A stretch of 64,000 bases of DNA, taken from positions 5,456,001 through 5,520,000 of the forward strand of contig NZ_CP160453.1 of the NCBI RefSeq assembly GCF_040744945.1, given 5' to 3'. Numbering within the stretch: the first letter of the stretch is position 1; every line of letters begins with the position of its first letter. Source of the DNA: Saccharothrix sp. HUAS TT1. Lineage in GTDB: Bacteria > Actinomycetota > Actinomycetes > Mycobacteriales > Pseudonocardiaceae. Positions 12,001-24,013 of the stretch are shown one piece after another. The notes below the pieces were generated by a model. It ran no database searches and was not told where the DNA came from. It was given only the letters and a program-made list of their open reading frames with translations. Both the position numbers and the translations under genes were made by a program.

Positions 12001-15000
12001 GGCCGCCCGCCGGTGTCGAGCTGCCGGTCTCCTACGACGGGCTGGACCGGCACGGCTACGGGTACGGGCTGGCGTTCCGGAACCTGCGCCGGGTCTGGCA
12101 GGCGGACGGCGCGGTCTTCGCCGAGGTCGCGGGCGACCTGCCGACCACCGGTTTCGCGGTGCACCCGGCGTTGCTCGACGCGGCCCTGCACCCGCTGCTG
12201 CCGGGCCTGGTCGAGGACGGCCCGGCCAGGTTGCCGTTCTCGTGGTCCGACGTCCGGTTCCACGGCACGGCGGGCACGTCGCTGCGCGTGCGGATCACCC
12301 CGACCGGCCCCGACGCGGTGGCGCTGCTGGTCGCGGACAGCACGGGCGCGCCGGTGGTGTCCGCCGACCTCGCCCTGCGCCCGCTGACCGGTCCGGTGGT
12401 CGGTGCGGAACTGCTGTTCACCCCGCAGGAGCGGACGGCGACGGCCCGGGTCGACCAGGTCTTCACCGTCGAGACGCCGCGGGGTGACGTGCCCGAGCAG
12501 GTCCGCCACGTCACCCACCGGGTGCTCGACCGGCTCCGCGAGTGGGCGGCCGGGTCGGACGGCGTGCTGGGCATCGCCGTCGGTGACGACCTGGCTCATG
12601 CGGCCGTCGCGGGCTTGGTTCGCAGCGCGGCGGCCGAACACCCGGGCCGGTTCGTGCTGCTGCGCGACGGCCGGGCCGTCGAACCCGTGCTCACCCCGGC
12701 CCCGCGCCCTGGCAACGAGGATCGGGCCGGCGAAGCCGATGCCTCGGCCCCGCGCCCCGGCCACGGCGGTCCGGTCTGGGACTCGGTCCTCATCACGGGC
12801 GCGAGCGGCGCGCTGGGCGGGGCCATTGCCCGGCACCTGGTCACCCGGCACGGCGCCCGCAAGCTCGTGCTGCTCAGCCGCAGCGGGAAGGCGCCGGAGG
12901 TCGAAGGCGCGGAGGTGGTCGCGGTGGCTTGCGACGCGGCCGACCGGAACGCGCTGGCCGCCGTGCTCGCCGAGCACCCCGTGACGGCCGTCGTGCACGC
13001 GGCGGGCCTGGTCGAGGACGGCACGCTCGACTCCCTGACCTCGGAGCAGGTCGACCGCGTGCTGCGGCCCAAGGTGGACGCCGCGTGGAACCTGCACGAG
13101 CTGGCCGGCGACGTCGGGGCGTTCGTCCTCTACTCCTCCATCGCCGGCGTGCTCGGCACCGCCGGCCAGGCCAACTACGCGGCGGGCAACACGTTCCTCG
13201 ACGCGCTGGCCCGGCACCGGCACGCCCTCGGCCTGCCCGCGACGTCCCTGGCCTGGGGCCTGTGGGAGTCCGACAGCGCGATGTCCGGCGGTCTGTCCGA
13301 AGTGGACCGCAAGCGGATCGGGCGGCTCGGGCTCGAACCGATCGCGGTGGACGCGGCGCTGGCGGCGTTCGACGCGGCCCTGGCCACCGGCGAACCGGTG
13401 CTCGCGGTGACCGCGCTGAACCGGGCGGCGTTGCGCGACGACCCGCACCCGGCGCTGCGCGAGCTGGCGCCCAAGCGCCGGGCCACCCGCAAACCCAGGT
13501 CCGCGCCGACCGACGTCCGGGCGCTCACCGACCTGGTGCGCACCCACGTCGCGGCCGTCCTCGGGCACGGCGACCCGGACGCCATCGACCCCCGGCGGGC
13601 GTTCAGCGAGATGGGCTTCGACTCGCTGACCGCCGTCGAGCTGCGCAACCGGCTCGCCGAGGCCATCGGTCGCCGGCTGCCCACCACCCTGGTGTTCGAC
13701 CACCCGACGACCGCCGCGCTGGCCGAGCACCTGGCGGGCGAGGTCAAGCCGGTCGAGGAGGCGGTGGTGGCGGCCGACGAGCCGATCGCGATCGTCGGCA
13801 TGGCCTGCCGCTACCCCGGCGGCGTCGGCACGCCCGAAGACCTGTGGGAACTGGTCGCCCAGGGCCGTGACGCCATCGGCGGGTTCCCGGTCAACCGGGG
13901 CTGGGACCTCGACCGGCTGCACCACCCGGACCCGGAGCACCCCGGCACGACCTACACCCGGCACGGCGGGTTCCTGCACCAGGCCGACCTGTTCGACCCG
14001 GAGTTCTTCGGCATGTCGCCGCGCGAGGCGCTGGCGACCGACCCGCAACAACGCCTGCTGCTGGAGACCGCCTGGGAGGCGTTCGAGCGCGGCGGCATCG
14101 ACCCGGCCTCGGCGCGCGGCAGCCGGACCGGGGTGTTCACCGGCCTGATGTACCACGACTACGGCACCGGCGGCGCGCTGCCGCCCGAGCTGGAGGGCTA
14201 CCTGGTCGGCGGCACGTCCGGCAGCGTCGCCTCCGGGCGGGTGGCCTACGCCCTCGGCCTGGAGGGCCCGGCGATCACGGTCGACACCGCCTGCTCGTCG
14301 TCCCTGGTGGCGCTGCACCTGGCGGTCGGCGCGCTGCGGCGCGGCGAGTGCGACCTGGCGCTGGCGGGCGGCGCGACGGTGATGGCCACGCCGACCGCGT
14401 TCGTGGAGTTCTCGCGGCAGCGGGGGCTGTCCCCGGACGGCCGCTGCAAGCCGTTCGCGGCGGCGGCCGACGGCACCGGCTGGTCGGAGGGCGTCGGCGT
14501 GCTGCTGGTGGAACGCCTGTCCGACGCGCGGCGCAACGGGCACCCGGTGCTGGCCGTCGTCCGGGGCACGGCGATCAACTCCGACGGCGCGTCCAACGGC
14601 CTGACCGCGCCGAACGGCCCGGCGCAGCAGCGCGTCATCCGCGCCGCGCTCGCGGCGGCGGGCCTGCGGCCGTCCGACGTGGACGTGGTGGAGGCGCACG
14701 GCACCGGCACGACGTTGGGCGACCCGATCGAGGCCGAGGCGCTGCTCGCGGTCTACGGCGGCGAGCGCGACCGGCCGCTGGCGCTGGGGTCGCTGAAGTC
14801 CAACATCGGCCACACCCAGGCCGCTGCGGGCGTCGGCGGGATCATCAAGGTGGTCGAGGCGATGCGGCACGGCGTGCTGCCGCGCACCCTGCACGTGGAC
14901 GAGCCGACACCGCACGTCGACTGGTCGGCCGGGTCGGTGGAGCTGCTGACCGAGGCGCGGGAGTGGTCGGCCGACCGCCCGCGCCGGGCGGCGGTGTCGT

Positions 15001-18000
15001 CGTTCGGCATCAGCGGCACCAACGCGCACGTCGTGCTGGAGCAGGCGCCGGAGGCGGCCGAGGTCGAGGGCGCGGAAGGCCCGGTGCCCGTGGTGGTGTC
15101 GGCCCGGACCGCGCAGGCGTTGTCCGACCAGCTCGAACGGCTGGCGCGCGCCGACGTCCCGGTCGCCGACCTCGCGCACACCCTCGGCGCCGGCCGCGCC
15201 CTGCTGGAGCACCGCGCGGTGATCGCCGCCGGGAGCGCGGCCGACCTGCGGGACGCGGTGGTGCTGCCGAAGGCCCGGGACGGCCGGACGGCGTTCGTCT
15301 TCACCGGGCAGGGCGCGCAGCGGGTCGGCATGGGGTTGGAGCTGGCGAAGGCGTTCCCGGTGTTCGCGCGGGCGTTCGACGAGGTGTGCGAGCACCTGCC
15401 GGTGCGCGCGGCGATCGAGTCCGGCGAGGGCCTGAACGACACCGGCACCGCCCAGCCCGCGCTGTTCGCGGTCGAGGTGGCGTTGTTCCGGCTGCTCCAG
15501 GAGTGGGGCGTGCGACCGGACTTCGTCGCGGGTCACTCCATCGGCGAGATCGCCGCCGCGCACGTGTCCGGCGTGCTGTCCCTGGCCGACGCGGCCAAGC
15601 TGGTCGCCGCGCGCGGCCGGTTGATGCAGGCGCTGCCGCCCGGCGGCGCCATGGTCGCCGTGCAGGCGGCGGAGGACGAGCTGGACCTGCCCGAGGGCGT
15701 GGCCGTCGCCGCCGTCAACGGGCCGCGCTCGGTCGTGCTGTCCGGCGCGGAGAACGCGGTCCTGGCCTGCGTGCAGGGCTTCAAGCACACCAGGCTCACG
15801 GTCAGCCACGCGTTCCACTCGCCGCTGATGGACCCGATGCTGGACGACTTCCGCGCGGTCGCGCGGGAGCTGACCTACCACGAGCCCGCCATCCCGGCCG
15901 TCTCCACGGTCACCGGCGACGAGGCCGACTGGACCGACCCCGAGTACTGGGTGCGGCACGTCCGCGAGCCGGTGCGGTTCCACGCCGGCGCGCGGGCACT
16001 GCTCGACCGGGGCGTGACGACGTTCGTGGAACTGGGTCCGGACGCGGTCCTGACCGGCCTGCTCGCCGCCGTCCTGCCCGAGGGCGGCGCGGCGCTGCCC
16101 GTGCTGCGGCGCGACCGGTCCGAGCGGCACACCGCGGTGGAGCTGTTCGCCCACCTGCACGCCAGGGGGGTGGCGGTCGACTGGTCGGCCTTCCCCGGCC
16201 GCCGGGCCGTGCTGCCCACCTACCCCTTCCAGCGCGAGCGCTACTGGCTCACGGCCAGGGCGCGCACCACGAGCGGGCACCCCGTGCTGGAGGCCCCGGT
16301 GGAGATCGCGGACCGCGACGAGGTGCTGTTCACCGGTGTCCTCGTGGAGCCGCTGGACGGCCCCGGCTTGGCCGACCTGGTGTGGCACGCGGGCCGTCAG
16401 GTCGGGTTCCCGGTGGTGGACCTCGACGTCGCCGCGCTGCCCGGTGCGGGGCGGATCCAGCTGAAGGTGGGGGAGCGGGACGGCGACACCCGGCCGGTGA
16501 CCCTGCACGCGTGGCAGGACGGGTGGGTCGAGCAGGCCAGGGGCGCCCTCACCGCCGGCGAGGTGGTGGAAGCGCGGGTGGACCTGGCCCTGCTGTCCCG
16601 CGACGACCTGGAGCCCGCCGTGTGGCGGGGCCTGCGGGCCACCGCGCCCGGCGTCGCCGCGCGCTTCGACGGCTCGGTGTTCCGCGACGAGCGCGGCGCC
16701 GAGGTCGCGCGGGTCGAGTCGGTGGAGTTCCGCGCCCTGAACGGGATCGCGCTGTACGAGGTGGACTGGACGCCGGTCGACCTGCCGGCCGTCGACGGCC
16801 CCGAGCCGGACGTGATCCGGGTCGAGGCGGGACCCGATCCCGTCACCACCGCGCACGAAGCGACCCGCCGGGTGCTGGCGGAGCTGCGCGCGCGGGCCGC
16901 GGGCACCGGCCGGGTGGTGGTGCTGACCCCGGACCCGGTCGACCCCGGTGTGGCGGCGGTGTGGGGGCTCGTCCGGGCCGCGCAGGTCGAGGCGCCGGAC
17001 CGGATCGTGCTGGTCGGCGGCACACCCGACGACCTCGCGGCGGTCGTCGCCTCCGGTGAGCCGCAGGTCGTGTTCCGGGACGGCCGGGCGCTGGCGCCCC
17101 GGCTGGCGAGGGTCGCCGCACCGGCCCTCCCAGTGCCGGACGACGCGGTCGTGCACCGACCCGCGCCGCCCGCGCCCGTCGTGCTCGCCGCCCTCACCGA
17201 CGACGTGCTCGCCGACGTCCTGCGCGAGACCGCCGACCGGGCCTGGGACCTGCACCGGGACACGCCCGGACACCTGGTCCTCGCGTCCACCGTGGACGGT
17301 CTCGGCGCGACCGGGTACGCCCACTACGCGGCGGGCGTGGCGTTCATGGAGGCGCTGGCGCGCCTGCGTGCCGCCGACGGCCTGCCCGGCACCGCCGTGA
17401 CGTTCGCGGAGGCGCCGGTCGTCGCCGACCGGCCCGCCGTGGTCGCCGCGCCGCTGTCGGAACTGCCCCGCACAGCACTGCTGCGCGACCTGGTCCGCGC
17501 GTCCGCGCCGCGCGCGTCGCTGGCCGAACGGCTGGCCGGCGCCGTCGACGGCGAGCGCGGCCGGATCGTGGAGGAGACCGTCCGCACGCAGGTCGCCGCC
17601 GTCCTCGGGCACGGCGACCCGCGCCGGGTGGACCTGGACAAGCCGTTCACCGACCTGGGCTTCGACTCGCTGACCGCCGTCGACCTGCGCAACCGGCTCT
17701 CGGCGGAGACCGGCGTCGCGCTGGAGGCGACGCTGGTGTTCGACCACCCGACGCCCGCCGCGCTCGGCGACGTGCTGCTGGACCGGCTCGCGCCCGACGA
17801 CACCGCACCGCTGCTGGCCGAGCTGGACCGGCTGGAGGTGTCGCTGGCCGGGGTCGACGACGACCAGCGGGAACGGGTGGCCCTGCGGTTGCGCACCATC
17901 CTGTCCCGCTGGACCGAGCCGGAGCCCGCGGAGGTCCGCAAGGACTTCGACTCCACCGCCGAGCTGTTCGACTTCATCGACAACCAGCTCGGCCGCGCTG

Positions 18001-18008
18001 CCCGCTGA
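9051..18008 (+). CDS. Type I modular polyketide synthase (modules c and d)
   Basis: 2985 residues, GTG start with AGGAG at 9041-9045, 8 bp after the previous stop. Residues 1-31 form a charged coiled-coil docking helix, expected to pair with the C-terminal tail of the upstream PKS. Module c: KS (Cys 9663-9665), malonyl-type AT (HAFH 11172-11183), DH with intact HxxxGxxxxP (His 11760-11762) and DAALH (Asp 12177-12179), KR with intact cofactor loop and VED (the last Asp is the B-type marker), ACP (Ser 13623-13625). Module d: KS (Cys 14292-14294), malonyl-type AT (HAFH 15807-15818), remnants of DH and KR without catalytic motifs, ACP (Ser 17667-17669). Module d should therefore leave a beta-keto group. 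The C-terminal 80 residues are a second docking region that would dock to the next gene. The two ATs are close paralogues, with a 109-bp identical stretch. Confidence 0.97.
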   Translation: MADENKLRDYLKRAIADARDARRRLQEVEDREHEPIAIVGMACRYPGGADTPDELWRLVEEGRDAVTPFPANRGWPADLHDPDPDRVGRSTTRRGGFLHDADRFDAGFFGLSPREALAVDPQQRLLLETTWETVESAGIDPESLRGSRTGVFVGVMYNDYGSRPNLPPDGVEGYLFSGSAGSIASGRLAYTFGLEGPTLTVDTACSSSLVAVHLAANALRRGECSLAVAGGATVMSTPTAFVEFSRLRGLAADGRCKSFSDHADGTGWAEGVGVLLLEKLSDARRNGHPVLAVVRGSAVNSDGASNGLTAPNGPAQERVIRAALSAAGLSPSDVDLVEAHGTGTTLGDPIEARAVLATYGRDRDEPVWLGSLKSNIGHAQAAAGVGGIIKVAQAMRHGVMPRTLHAEEPSSHVDWTSGRVGLLTEARDWPRGERPRRAGVSSFGFGGTNAHVVIEEAEPEPVATPDRDAGVPVPFVLSGRSPEAVAEQARRLAEAGVAGRDAAFTLTTRTPMPFRAAATSLDDVPAAVVPPRGKVAFAFTGQGAQRVGMGLELAKAFPVFARAFDEVCEHLPVREVIESGADLDLTGNAQPALFAVEVALFRLLESWGVRPDFLVGHSIGELAAAHVSGVLSLADAAKLVAARGRLMQALPPGGAMVAVRVAEDELDLPEGVAVAAVNGPRSVVLSGAEDAVLKAAEGLRGKRLAVSHAFHSPLMDPMLDDFREVARGLTYHPPRIPVVSTVGEDAEWTDPEYWVRQVRSTVRFHDALTTLRNRDMRTLVELGPDAVLSGLTAAAHDDVKAVPLLRAGQPEALTVAAALADLHVAGVDPDWAAVFPDARKVPLPTYAFQRKRFWLDASTGGDVSAAGLTSSGHPLLGASVDLPDGSTVLTGKLSLATHPWLGEHRVHGTAVLPGTALVELVGDVADLTVTTPLVIPDEGAVTVQVVRAGAAVEIHSRRGDEPWTRHATGTPDPADAAVDHLSEWPPAGVELPVSYDGLDRHGYGYGLAFRNLRRVWQADGAVFAEVAGDLPTTGFAVHPALLDAALHPLLPGLVEDGPARLPFSWSDVRFHGTAGTSLRVRITPTGPDAVALLVADSTGAPVVSADLALRPLTGPVVGAELLFTPQERTATARVDQVFTVETPRGDVPEQVRHVTHRVLDRLREWAAGSDGVLGIAVGDDLAHAAVAGLVRSAAAEHPGRFVLLRDGRAVEPVLTPAPRPGNEDRAGEADASAPRPGHGGPVWDSVLITGASGALGGAIARHLVTRHGARKLVLLSRSGKAPEVEGAEVVAVACDAADRNALAAVLAEHPVTAVVHAAGLVEDGTLDSLTSEQVDRVLRPKVDAAWNLHELAGDVGAFVLYSSIAGVLGTAGQANYAAGNTFLDALARHRHALGLPATSLAWGLWESDSAMSGGLSEVDRKRIGRLGLEPIAVDAALAAFDAALATGEPVLAVTALNRAALRDDPHPALRELAPKRRATRKPRSAPTDVRALTDLVRTHVAAVLGHGDPDAIDPRRAFSEMGFDSLTAVELRNRLAEAIGRRLPTTLVFDHPTTAALAEHLAGEVKPVEEAVVAADEPIAIVGMACRYPGGVGTPEDLWELVAQGRDAIGGFPVNRGWDLDRLHHPDPEHPGTTYTRHGGFLHQADLFDPEFFGMSPREALATDPQQRLLLETAWEAFERGGIDPASARGSRTGVFTGLMYHDYGTGGALPPELEGYLVGGTSGSVASGRVAYALGLEGPAITVDTACSSSLVALHLAVGALRRGECDLALAGGATVMATPTAFVEFSRQRGLSPDGRCKPFAAAADGTGWSEGVGVLLVERLSDARRNGHPVLAVVRGTAINSDGASNGLTAPNGPAQQRVIRAALAAAGLRPSDVDVVEAHGTGTTLGDPIEAEALLAVYGGERDRPLALGSLKSNIGHTQAAAGVGGIIKVVEAMRHGVLPRTLHVDEPTPHVDWSAGSVELLTEAREWSADRPRRAAVSSFGISGTNAHVVLEQAPEAAEVEGAEGPVPVVVSARTAQALSDQLERLARADVPVADLAHTLGAGRALLEHRAVIAAGSAADLRDAVVLPKARDGRTAFVFTGQGAQRVGMGLELAKAFPVFARAFDEVCEHLPVRAAIESGEGLNDTGTAQPALFAVEVALFRLLQEWGVRPDFVAGHSIGEIAAAHVSGVLSLADAAKLVAARGRLMQALPPGGAMVAVQAAEDELDLPEGVAVAAVNGPRSVVLSGAENAVLACVQGFKHTRLTVSHAFHSPLMDPMLDDFRAVARELTYHEPAIPAVSTVTGDEADWTDPEYWVRHVREPVRFHAGARALLDRGVTTFVELGPDAVLTGLLAAVLPEGGAALPVLRRDRSERHTAVELFAHLHARGVAVDWSAFPGRRAVLPTYPFQRERYWLTARARTTSGHPVLEAPVEIADRDEVLFTGVLVEPLDGPGLADLVWHAGRQVGFPVVDLDVAALPGAGRIQLKVGERDGDTRPVTLHAWQDGWVEQARGALTAGEVVEARVDLALLSRDDLEPAVWRGLRATAPGVAARFDGSVFRDERGAEVARVESVEFRALNGIALYEVDWTPVDLPAVDGPEPDVIRVEAGPDPVTTAHEATRRVLAELRARAAGTGRVVVLTPDPVDPGVAAVWGLVRAAQVEAPDRIVLVGGTPDDLAAVVASGEPQVVFRDGRALAPRLARVAAPALPVPDDAVVHRPAPPAPVVLAALTDDVLADVLRETADRAWDLHRDTPGHLVLASTVDGLGATGYAHYAAGVAFMEALARLRAADGLPGTAVTFAEAPVVADRPAVVAAPLSELPRTALLRDLVRASAPRASLAERLAGAVDGERGRIVEETVRTQVAAVLGHGDPRRVDLDKPFTDLGFDSLTAVDLRNRLSAETGVALEATLVFDHPTPAALGDVLLDRLAPDDTAPLLAELDRLEVSLAGVDDDQRERVALRLRTILSRWTEPEPAEVRKDFDSTAELFDFIDNQLGRAAR
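10665..10773 (+). repeat. Exact 109-bp repeat inside AT of modules c and d
   Basis: The start of the module c AT (10665-10773) is identical by eye to 15300-15408 in the module d AT, an offset of 4635 bp. The following several hundred bp are also highly similar. This reflects recent duplication or gene conversion between neighbouring AT domains. Confidence 0.85.
16265..17460 (+). other. Eroded DH-KR region of PKS module d
   Basis: Between the AT and ACP of module d lie about 400 residues where the other modules of these three genes have DH plus KR. The HxxxGxxxxP DH motif and the downstream DxxxH are absent. In the KR half the TGGTGxLG cofactor loop is absent, while the tail still resembles an SDR (ASTVDGLG, then YAHYAAG near 17290-17335). 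The open reading frame is kept, so this looks like in-frame decay under continued translation rather than a disrupted gene. Confidence 0.85.
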
Positions 18009-18037
18009 CCAAGCCACCACGATCGAGGAGAAGCGCA

Positions 18038-21000
18038 GTGTCCAACGAGGAGCGGCTGGTCGAGTACCTGAAGTGGGTGACGGCGGACCTCCAGCAGGCC
18101 CGGCAGCGGATCGCCGAGCTGGAGACGCCCGAGCCGATCGCCGTCGTGGCGATGGCGTGCCGCTACCCCGGCGGCATCGCCTCGCCGGACGACCTGTGGC
18201 GGCTCGTCGCCGAGGGCGGTGACGGCGTCACGCCGTGGCCCGCCGACCGCGGCTGGGACGTCGACGGGCTCTACGACCCCGAACCCGGCGTGCCCGGGAA
18301 GACCTACACCCGCGAAGGCGGCTTCCTGGACCACGCCACCGAGTTCGACGCCGCGTTCTTCGGCATCTCGCCGCGCGAGGCGCTGGGCATGGACCCGCAG
18401 CAGCGCGTGCTGCTGGAGACGGCGTGGGAGCTGTTCGAGCGCGCGGGCATCGACACCGCCACGCTCAAGGGCAGCCGCACCGGCGTGTTCGCGGGCGTGG
18501 GGGAGCAGAGCTACCTGGGCCTGGCCGGGCCGCAGGAGCTGGAGGGCTTCCTGATGACCGGCAAGCTGGGCAGCGTGGCGTCCGGGCGGCTCGCCTACAC
18601 GTTCGGCTTCGAGGGCCCCGCCGTCACGGTGGACACCGCGTGCTCGTCGTCGCTGGTGGCGCTGCACCTGGCGGTGCGGTCGCTGCGGACGGGCGAGTCG
18701 ACGCTGGCGGTGGCGGGCGGCTGCACGGTGTACGGGTCGCCGACCGGCTACGTGGACTTCTCCCGGCAGCGCGGTCTCGCGGCGGACGGCCGGTGCAAGT
18801 CGTTCGCGGCGGCGGCGGACGGCACCGGCTGGTCGGAGGGCGTCGGCCTGCTGCTGCTGGAGAAGCTGTCCGACGCCCGCCGCAACGGGCACCCGGTCCT
18901 CGCGGTGGTGAAGGGCAGCGCGGTCAACCAGGACGGCGCGTCCAACGGCCTGACCGCGCCGAACGGGCCGTCGCAGGAGCGGGTGATCCGCGCCGCGCTG
19001 GAGGACGCGCGGCTGTCCACCGCCGACGTCGACCTGGTCGAGGCGCACGGCACCGGCACGCGGCTCGGCGACCCGATCGAGGCCCGGGCGCTGCTCGCCA
19101 CCTACGGCCAGGGCCGGACGACGCCGCTGCTGCTGGGGTCGTTGAAGTCCAACATCGGGCACAGCGTGGCCGCCGCGGGCGTCGGCGGCGTGATCAAGGT
19201 GGTGCAGGCGATGCGGCACGGTGTCGCGCCGCGCACCCTGCACGTGGACGAGCCGTCGCCGCACGTCGACTGGTCGTCCGGTGCGGTGGAGCTGCTGACC
19301 GAGGCCCGCGAGTGGCCCGAGGGCGACCGGCCCCGCCGGGCGGCGGTGTCGTCGTTCGGGGTCAGCGGCACCAACGCCCACGTGGTGCTGGAACACGTGC
19401 CCGAGGAGCGGGCGCCCGCCGCGGAGCACGACGGCGAGCTGCCGTTCCTGCTGTCCGCGCGGTCCGCCGAGGCGTTGCGCGCGCAGGCCGCCCGCCTGCG
19501 CGACTTCCTCGCCGAACGGCCGGACGCCACGCCGCTCGACGTGGCGAACACCCTGGCCACCGGCCGCACCGCCCTGGAGCACCGGGGCGCGGTCGTGGCC
19601 CGTGACCGGGAGGGCCTGCTGGCCGAGCTGGCGGCGTTCGACGGCGGCGTGACCACCCCGCCGCGCGGTCGGGTCGCGTTCCTGTTCACCGGCCAGGGCG
19701 CGCAGCGCGCTCGGATGGGCCATGACCTGCACGAGCGCTTCCCGGTGTTCCGGCAGGCGTTCGACGAGGTGTGCGCGCTGCTCGACCCGCACCTGCCGAC
19801 GCCGCTGGCGGACGTGGTGTTCGGCGACCCCGACCTGCTGCACCGGACCCGGTTCACGCAGCCCGCGCTGTTCGCCTTCGAGGTGGCGCTGTTCCGGCTG
19901 CTGGAGTCGTGGGGCGTGCGCCCGGACTTCGTGGCGGGCCACTCGCTGGGCGAGCTGACCGCCGCGCACGTCGCCGGGGTGTTCTCGCTGGAGGACGCGT
20001 GCGCGCTGGTCGCCGCGCGCGCCCGGCTGATCGGCGAGCTGCCCGAGGGCGGCGCCATGGTCGCCGTCGCCGCCCGCCCCGACGAGGTCGAGCCGCTGCT
20101 GACGCCTTCGGTGGGCCTGGCGGCGGTGAACGGGCCCGCGTCCGTGGTGGTGTCCGGCGACGAGGACGCCGTGCTGGCGGTCGAGGCCGAGCTGCGGGCG
20201 CGGGGTCGCCGGACCAAGAGGCTGACGGTGAGCCACGCGTTCCACTCGCACCGGATGGAGCCCGCGCTGGCGTCGTTCCGGGAGGTCGCCGCGAAGATCG
20301 CCTACCGCGAGCCGGAACTCCCGGTCGTGTCGAACGTGACCGGCGCGCCGGCCGAGGCGGGCCTGCTGACCTCGCCGGACTACTGGGTGCGGCACGTGCG
20401 CGAGGCGGTGCGGTTCGCCGACGGCGTCCGGGTGCTGGCCGACCAGGGCGTGACCGCGTTCGTGGAGATCGGCCCGGACGCCGCCCTCACCCCGCTGGTG
20501 CGCGAGACCGCGGACACCGCCGCCGTGGCGCTCCAGCGCGGCGGCGAGGGGCTGGTGGCCGCCCTGGGCGAGCTGCACGGGCTCGGCGTCGCGGTGGACT
20601 GGCGGGCGTTCTTCGCGGGCACCGGCGCGCGGCACGTGGAGCTGCCGACCTACGCGTTCCAGCGGCAGCGGTTCTGGGTCGAGAACCCGGAGGCGGCCGA
20701 CGCGGCGGAGCTGGGCGTGGCGGACGCGGAGCACCCGCTGCTCGGCGTGGCCGTGCCGGTGGCCGGCGCGGACGAGGTCGTGCTCACCGGCAGGGTGTCG
20801 GTGCGCAGCCACCCGTGGCTGGCCCGGCACCGCGCCCACGGGTCGGCGGTGCTGCCGTCGTCCGCGCTGGTGGAGCTGGCGATCCGGGCCGGTGACGAGG
20901 TCGGCCTGCCGCGCCTGGCCGACCTGGACGTGCTGACGCCGGTCGTGGTGCCGGAGCGGGGCGGTGTGCAGCTGCAGGTGCGCGTGGCGAACGGGCAGGT

Positions 21001-23977
21001 GACCGTGCACACCAGGCTGGACGGCGACTGGGCGTTGAACGCCGCCGGCACCCTCGCCCCGGCCGCGCCGCTCAGGTGGCCGGACGCGGGGGAGTGGACC
21101 GGGCTGGACCCCGTCGAGGCCGACGGCTTCCGGCTGCACCCGTCGCTGCTCGACGCGGCGCTGCGCCTGGTCGGCGACGGGGACGCGGTGCGGTGGCGCG
21201 ACGTGGAGCTGCACGCCGTCGGCGCGTCGGACGTGCGGGTCCTGGTGCAGGGCGACCGGGTCCTGCTCGCCGACCCGAGCGGGGGACCGGTGGCCACGAT
21301 CGGGTCGGTCAGCCTGCGCCCCACCGCCGCCGCCGCCGTGTCCGACGCCCTCCTGCGACCACAAGACGCCCTGCTCCAAGTGGTGTGGGAACCGGTCGAG
21401 CTGCCGCCGTCGGACGTCACGCCCAGGGTGGTGCGGTGGCGGTCCGACGCCGACCTGCACACCAGGGCCGCCGCCGCGCTGGACGACCTCAAGGGCGCCG
21501 AGCCGTTCGTCGCGGTGACCTGCGGCGCGGCGCGGGACGTCACCGATGTGGACGGCGCGGCCCTGTGGGGCCTCGCACGGTCGGCGCAGTCCGAGCAGCC
21601 CGGCCGGATCGTCCTGGTGGACGTGGACGACGACCCGCGGTCGGAGGCCGCGATCCCGTCCGTGGCCGCTGCGGGCGTGCCCCAGGCCGTGGTGCGGCAC
21701 GGGGTCGTGCACGTGCCGAAGCTGCTCCGGGCGCCGGTCGCGCGGGCGTCGTGGAGCACCGGCGGCACGGTCCTGATCACCGGCGGCACCGGCACGCTCG
21801 GCGCGCTGGTCGCCCGCCACCTGGCCCGCCAGGGCGTGCCGGAGCTGCTGCTGACCAGCCGTCGCGGACCGGACTCGCCGGGTGCGGCGGAGCTGCTGGC
21901 CGAGCTGGCGGCGCTGGGCGCGACCGCCCGCGTCGTCGCCTGCGACGCCGCCGACCGCGAGCAGCTGCGGGCCGCCATCGGCGACACCCGGCTGACCGGC
22001 GTCGTGCACACGGCGGGCGTCATCGACGACGGCCTGATCGGCGACCTGACCCCGGAACGGCTCTCCGCGGTGCTGCGGCCGAAGGCCGACGCCGCCCGGC
22101 ACCTGCACGAGCTGACCCGCGGCCACGACCTGACCGCGTTCGTGCTGTTCTCGTCCATCGCCGGGGTCATCGGCGGTGCGGGCCAGGGCAACTACGCCGC
22201 GGCCAACGCCCACCTGGACGGCCTGGCCGAGCACCGGGCCGCGCTGGGCCTGCCCGCGACCTCCGTCGCCTGGGGCCTGTGGGCCGAGTCCAGCGGCATC
22301 ACCAGCGGCCTGAGCGAGCTGGACCGGGCCCGGATCGCCCGCGCCGGCTTCCGCCCCGTCGAGTCCGCGCAGGGCCTGGCGATGCTCGACGCCGCCGTGG
22401 CCTCCGGCCTCCCCACGCTGGTCGGCGCACCGCTGGACGTGGCCGCGCTGCGCGCCCGGCCCGAGCAGGCGCCACCGCTGCTGCGCACCCTGCTGCCCCC
22501 GGTCCGGCCGGTGGCGCGCACCGGCGCCCCCGCGCCGAACCTGGCCGAGCTGCCCGAGGCCGAGCGGCGGGCGGCCGTCGCGGAGCTGGTGCGGCGGGAG
22601 GTCGCCGCCGTGCTCGGGTCGGCCGGCGAGGTGGCCGACAAGCCGTTCCCGGACCTCGGGTTCGACTCGCTGCTGTCGGTCGAGCTGCGCAACCGGGTCG
22701 CCGCCGCCACCGGGCTGGCGCTGCCCGCGACGGTCGTGTTCGACCACCCGACGCCCGGCGAGCTGGCGGCGTTCCTGGCCGGCGCGGCGGGCACGGCCGA
22801 CGTCGACTACGACGAGGCGCTGGCCGACGACGTCCGACCGGCGGCCGAGGTCGTGCGCACGGTCGACGCGCCGGACCACGTGCTGCTCACCGGCGCGACC
22901 GGGTTCGTCGGGGCGTTCCTGCTGCGCGAGCTGCTGCGGACGTCCACGGCGACGGTGCACTGCCTGGTGCGCGCCGACGACGAGGCGGCGGGGCTGCGCA
23001 AGGTCGAGGCGAACCTGCGCTGGTACCGGCTGTGGGACGAGGTCGACCCGGCCCGGCTGCGGGTGGTGCCCGGCGACCTGTCCCAGCCCCGGCTGGGCCT
23101 GTCCGAGGAGACCTACGACCGGCTGGCGCGGCAGGTCGACGCCGTCTACCACGCGGGCGCGACGGTGAACTGGCTGCGGCCCTACACCGAGCTGCGCGCG
23201 GCGAACGTGCACGGCACCCAGGAAGTCCTCCGCCTGGCGTCCAGGCACCGCAGCGTGCCGGTGCACCACCTGTCCACCACCGGCGTGTTCGCCGGGGCGC
23301 GCGAACCGGGCGTGCCGCTGGCCGTGGACGACCCCACCGGCCCGCCGGAGGCGCTGCCCAGCGGGTACCTGCGCAGCAAGTGGGTGGCCGAGCACCTGGT
23401 CGCCCAGGCCGCCGAGCGCGGGCTGCCGGTGCGGGTGTACCGGGTCGACCTGGTGTCCGGCGACCGGGTCAACGGCGCCTGCCAGACCAGGGACTTCGTC
23501 TGGCTGGCCACGAAGGGGCTGCTCCAGGCGGGCTCGGTGCCGAAGGATCTCGACGGCACGGTGCCGATGGTCCCGGTGGACTACGCCGCCGCCGCGGTCG
23601 TCGCGCTGTCGCGGGAGTCGGGCGGCACGTTCCACGTCTACAACCCGGGCCGGGTGAGCTGGCGGGAGATCGTGGCCCGGCTGCGCGCCCACGGGTACCT
23701 GCTGGAGGAGCGCGAGTGGGCGCGGTGGCGCCGGACCGTGCTGGCCGACCGCGACAACGCGCTGATCCCGCTGCTGGACGCGTTCGAGCTGATGGCGACC
23801 GACAACGCGGGCTTCTACCCGCTGGTGGACGTGTCGAAGACCGAGGAGGCGCTGGCGGGCACCGGCATCACCTGCCCGCCCGTCACCGGGGACCTGGTGG
23901 ACACCTACATCCGGTTCTTCGCCGAGACCGGGTACTACCCGGCGAACCGGGGGCTGACGCTGGTCGCCGGGGCGTGA
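18038..23977 (+). CDS. Terminal polyketide synthase module (module e) with thioester reductase
   Basis: 1979 residues; GTG start with GAGGAG at 18025-18030, 29 bp after the previous stop. An N-terminal docking helix (about 30 residues) precedes KS (Cys 18641-18643), a malonyl-type AT (HAFH 20234-20245), a shortened DH, KR and ACP (Ser 22667-22669). A C-terminal reductase replaces the usual thioesterase. The DH keeps HxxxGxxxxP (His 20828-20830) and the Asp at 21152-21154. It lacks the Y-x-Y-G-x-x-F region found in the other DHs, and the DxxxH/Q partner is Arg, so it is probably inactive. The KR has an intact cofactor loop and IDD (22022-22030), B-type. This is the last gene of the left assembly line: a strong palindrome and a convergent gene follow. 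Expected chemistry is one extension, ketoreduction without dehydration, then reductive release. Confidence 0.97.
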   Translation: MSNEERLVEYLKWVTADLQQARQRIAELETPEPIAVVAMACRYPGGIASPDDLWRLVAEGGDGVTPWPADRGWDVDGLYDPEPGVPGKTYTREGGFLDHATEFDAAFFGISPREALGMDPQQRVLLETAWELFERAGIDTATLKGSRTGVFAGVGEQSYLGLAGPQELEGFLMTGKLGSVASGRLAYTFGFEGPAVTVDTACSSSLVALHLAVRSLRTGESTLAVAGGCTVYGSPTGYVDFSRQRGLAADGRCKSFAAAADGTGWSEGVGLLLLEKLSDARRNGHPVLAVVKGSAVNQDGASNGLTAPNGPSQERVIRAALEDARLSTADVDLVEAHGTGTRLGDPIEARALLATYGQGRTTPLLLGSLKSNIGHSVAAAGVGGVIKVVQAMRHGVAPRTLHVDEPSPHVDWSSGAVELLTEAREWPEGDRPRRAAVSSFGVSGTNAHVVLEHVPEERAPAAEHDGELPFLLSARSAEALRAQAARLRDFLAERPDATPLDVANTLATGRTALEHRGAVVARDREGLLAELAAFDGGVTTPPRGRVAFLFTGQGAQRARMGHDLHERFPVFRQAFDEVCALLDPHLPTPLADVVFGDPDLLHRTRFTQPALFAFEVALFRLLESWGVRPDFVAGHSLGELTAAHVAGVFSLEDACALVAARARLIGELPEGGAMVAVAARPDEVEPLLTPSVGLAAVNGPASVVVSGDEDAVLAVEAELRARGRRTKRLTVSHAFHSHRMEPALASFREVAAKIAYREPELPVVSNVTGAPAEAGLLTSPDYWVRHVREAVRFADGVRVLADQGVTAFVEIGPDAALTPLVRETADTAAVALQRGGEGLVAALGELHGLGVAVDWRAFFAGTGARHVELPTYAFQRQRFWVENPEAADAAELGVADAEHPLLGVAVPVAGADEVVLTGRVSVRSHPWLARHRAHGSAVLPSSALVELAIRAGDEVGLPRLADLDVLTPVVVPERGGVQLQVRVANGQVTVHTRLDGDWALNAAGTLAPAAPLRWPDAGEWTGLDPVEADGFRLHPSLLDAALRLVGDGDAVRWRDVELHAVGASDVRVLVQGDRVLLADPSGGPVATIGSVSLRPTAAAAVSDALLRPQDALLQVVWEPVELPPSDVTPRVVRWRSDADLHTRAAAALDDLKGAEPFVAVTCGAARDVTDVDGAALWGLARSAQSEQPGRIVLVDVDDDPRSEAAIPSVAAAGVPQAVVRHGVVHVPKLLRAPVARASWSTGGTVLITGGTGTLGALVARHLARQGVPELLLTSRRGPDSPGAAELLAELAALGATARVVACDAADREQLRAAIGDTRLTGVVHTAGVIDDGLIGDLTPERLSAVLRPKADAARHLHELTRGHDLTAFVLFSSIAGVIGGAGQGNYAAANAHLDGLAEHRAALGLPATSVAWGLWAESSGITSGLSELDRARIARAGFRPVESAQGLAMLDAAVASGLPTLVGAPLDVAALRARPEQAPPLLRTLLPPVRPVARTGAPAPNLAELPEAERRAAVAELVRREVAAVLGSAGEVADKPFPDLGFDSLLSVELRNRVAAATGLALPATVVFDHPTPGELAAFLAGAAGTADVDYDEALADDVRPAAEVVRTVDAPDHVLLTGATGFVGAFLLRELLRTSTATVHCLVRADDEAAGLRKVEANLRWYRLWDEVDPARLRVVPGDLSQPRLGLSEETYDRLARQVDAVYHAGATVNWLRPYTELRAANVHGTQEVLRLASRHRSVPVHHLSTTGVFAGAREPGVPLAVDDPTGPPEALPSGYLRSKWVAEHLVAQAAERGLPVRVYRVDLVSGDRVNGACQTRDFVWLATKGLLQAGSVPKDLDGTVPMVPVDYAAAAVVALSRESGGTFHVYNPGRVSWREIVARLRAHGYLLEEREWARWRRTVLADRDNALIPLLDAFELMATDNAGFYPLVDVSKTEEALAGTGITCPPVTGDLVDTYIRFFAETGYYPANRGLTLVAGA
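22868..23965 (+). other. C-terminal thioester reductase (TD) domain
   Basis: About 365 residues of extended SDR fold at the C-terminus of the last PKS. The cofactor loop is GATGFVG (22892-22912); the catalytic Tyr (23366-23368) and Lys (23378-23380) are in YLRSK, preceded by an STT segment. Such domains release carrier-bound acyl chains with NAD(P)H as an aldehyde or, after a second round, an alcohol. No thioesterase is present in this gene. Confidence 0.93.
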
Positions 23978-23981
23978 GGCG

Positions 23982-24013
23982 GCGCGGGGCGGTCGGCGCC
24001 GACCGCCCCGCGC
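23982..24013. terminator. Perfect 32-bp palindrome between convergent genes
   Basis: A GC-only-but-one-pair inverted repeat with 16-bp arms and no loop lies between the PKS stop (23975-23977) and the MOSC stop (24014-24016). It probably acts as a bidirectional terminator. No T-tract follows, which is usual for high-GC actinomycetes. Confidence 0.8.

Noticed and set aside
10038..18020. A 2660-codon open frame on the minus strand opposite PKS gene 2
   Set aside because: It is Arg/His/Gln/Val-rich, has no domain pattern and mirrors the GC3-biased PKS codons. Similar mirror frames lie at 17324-23692, 5698-8850 and 54356-59626.
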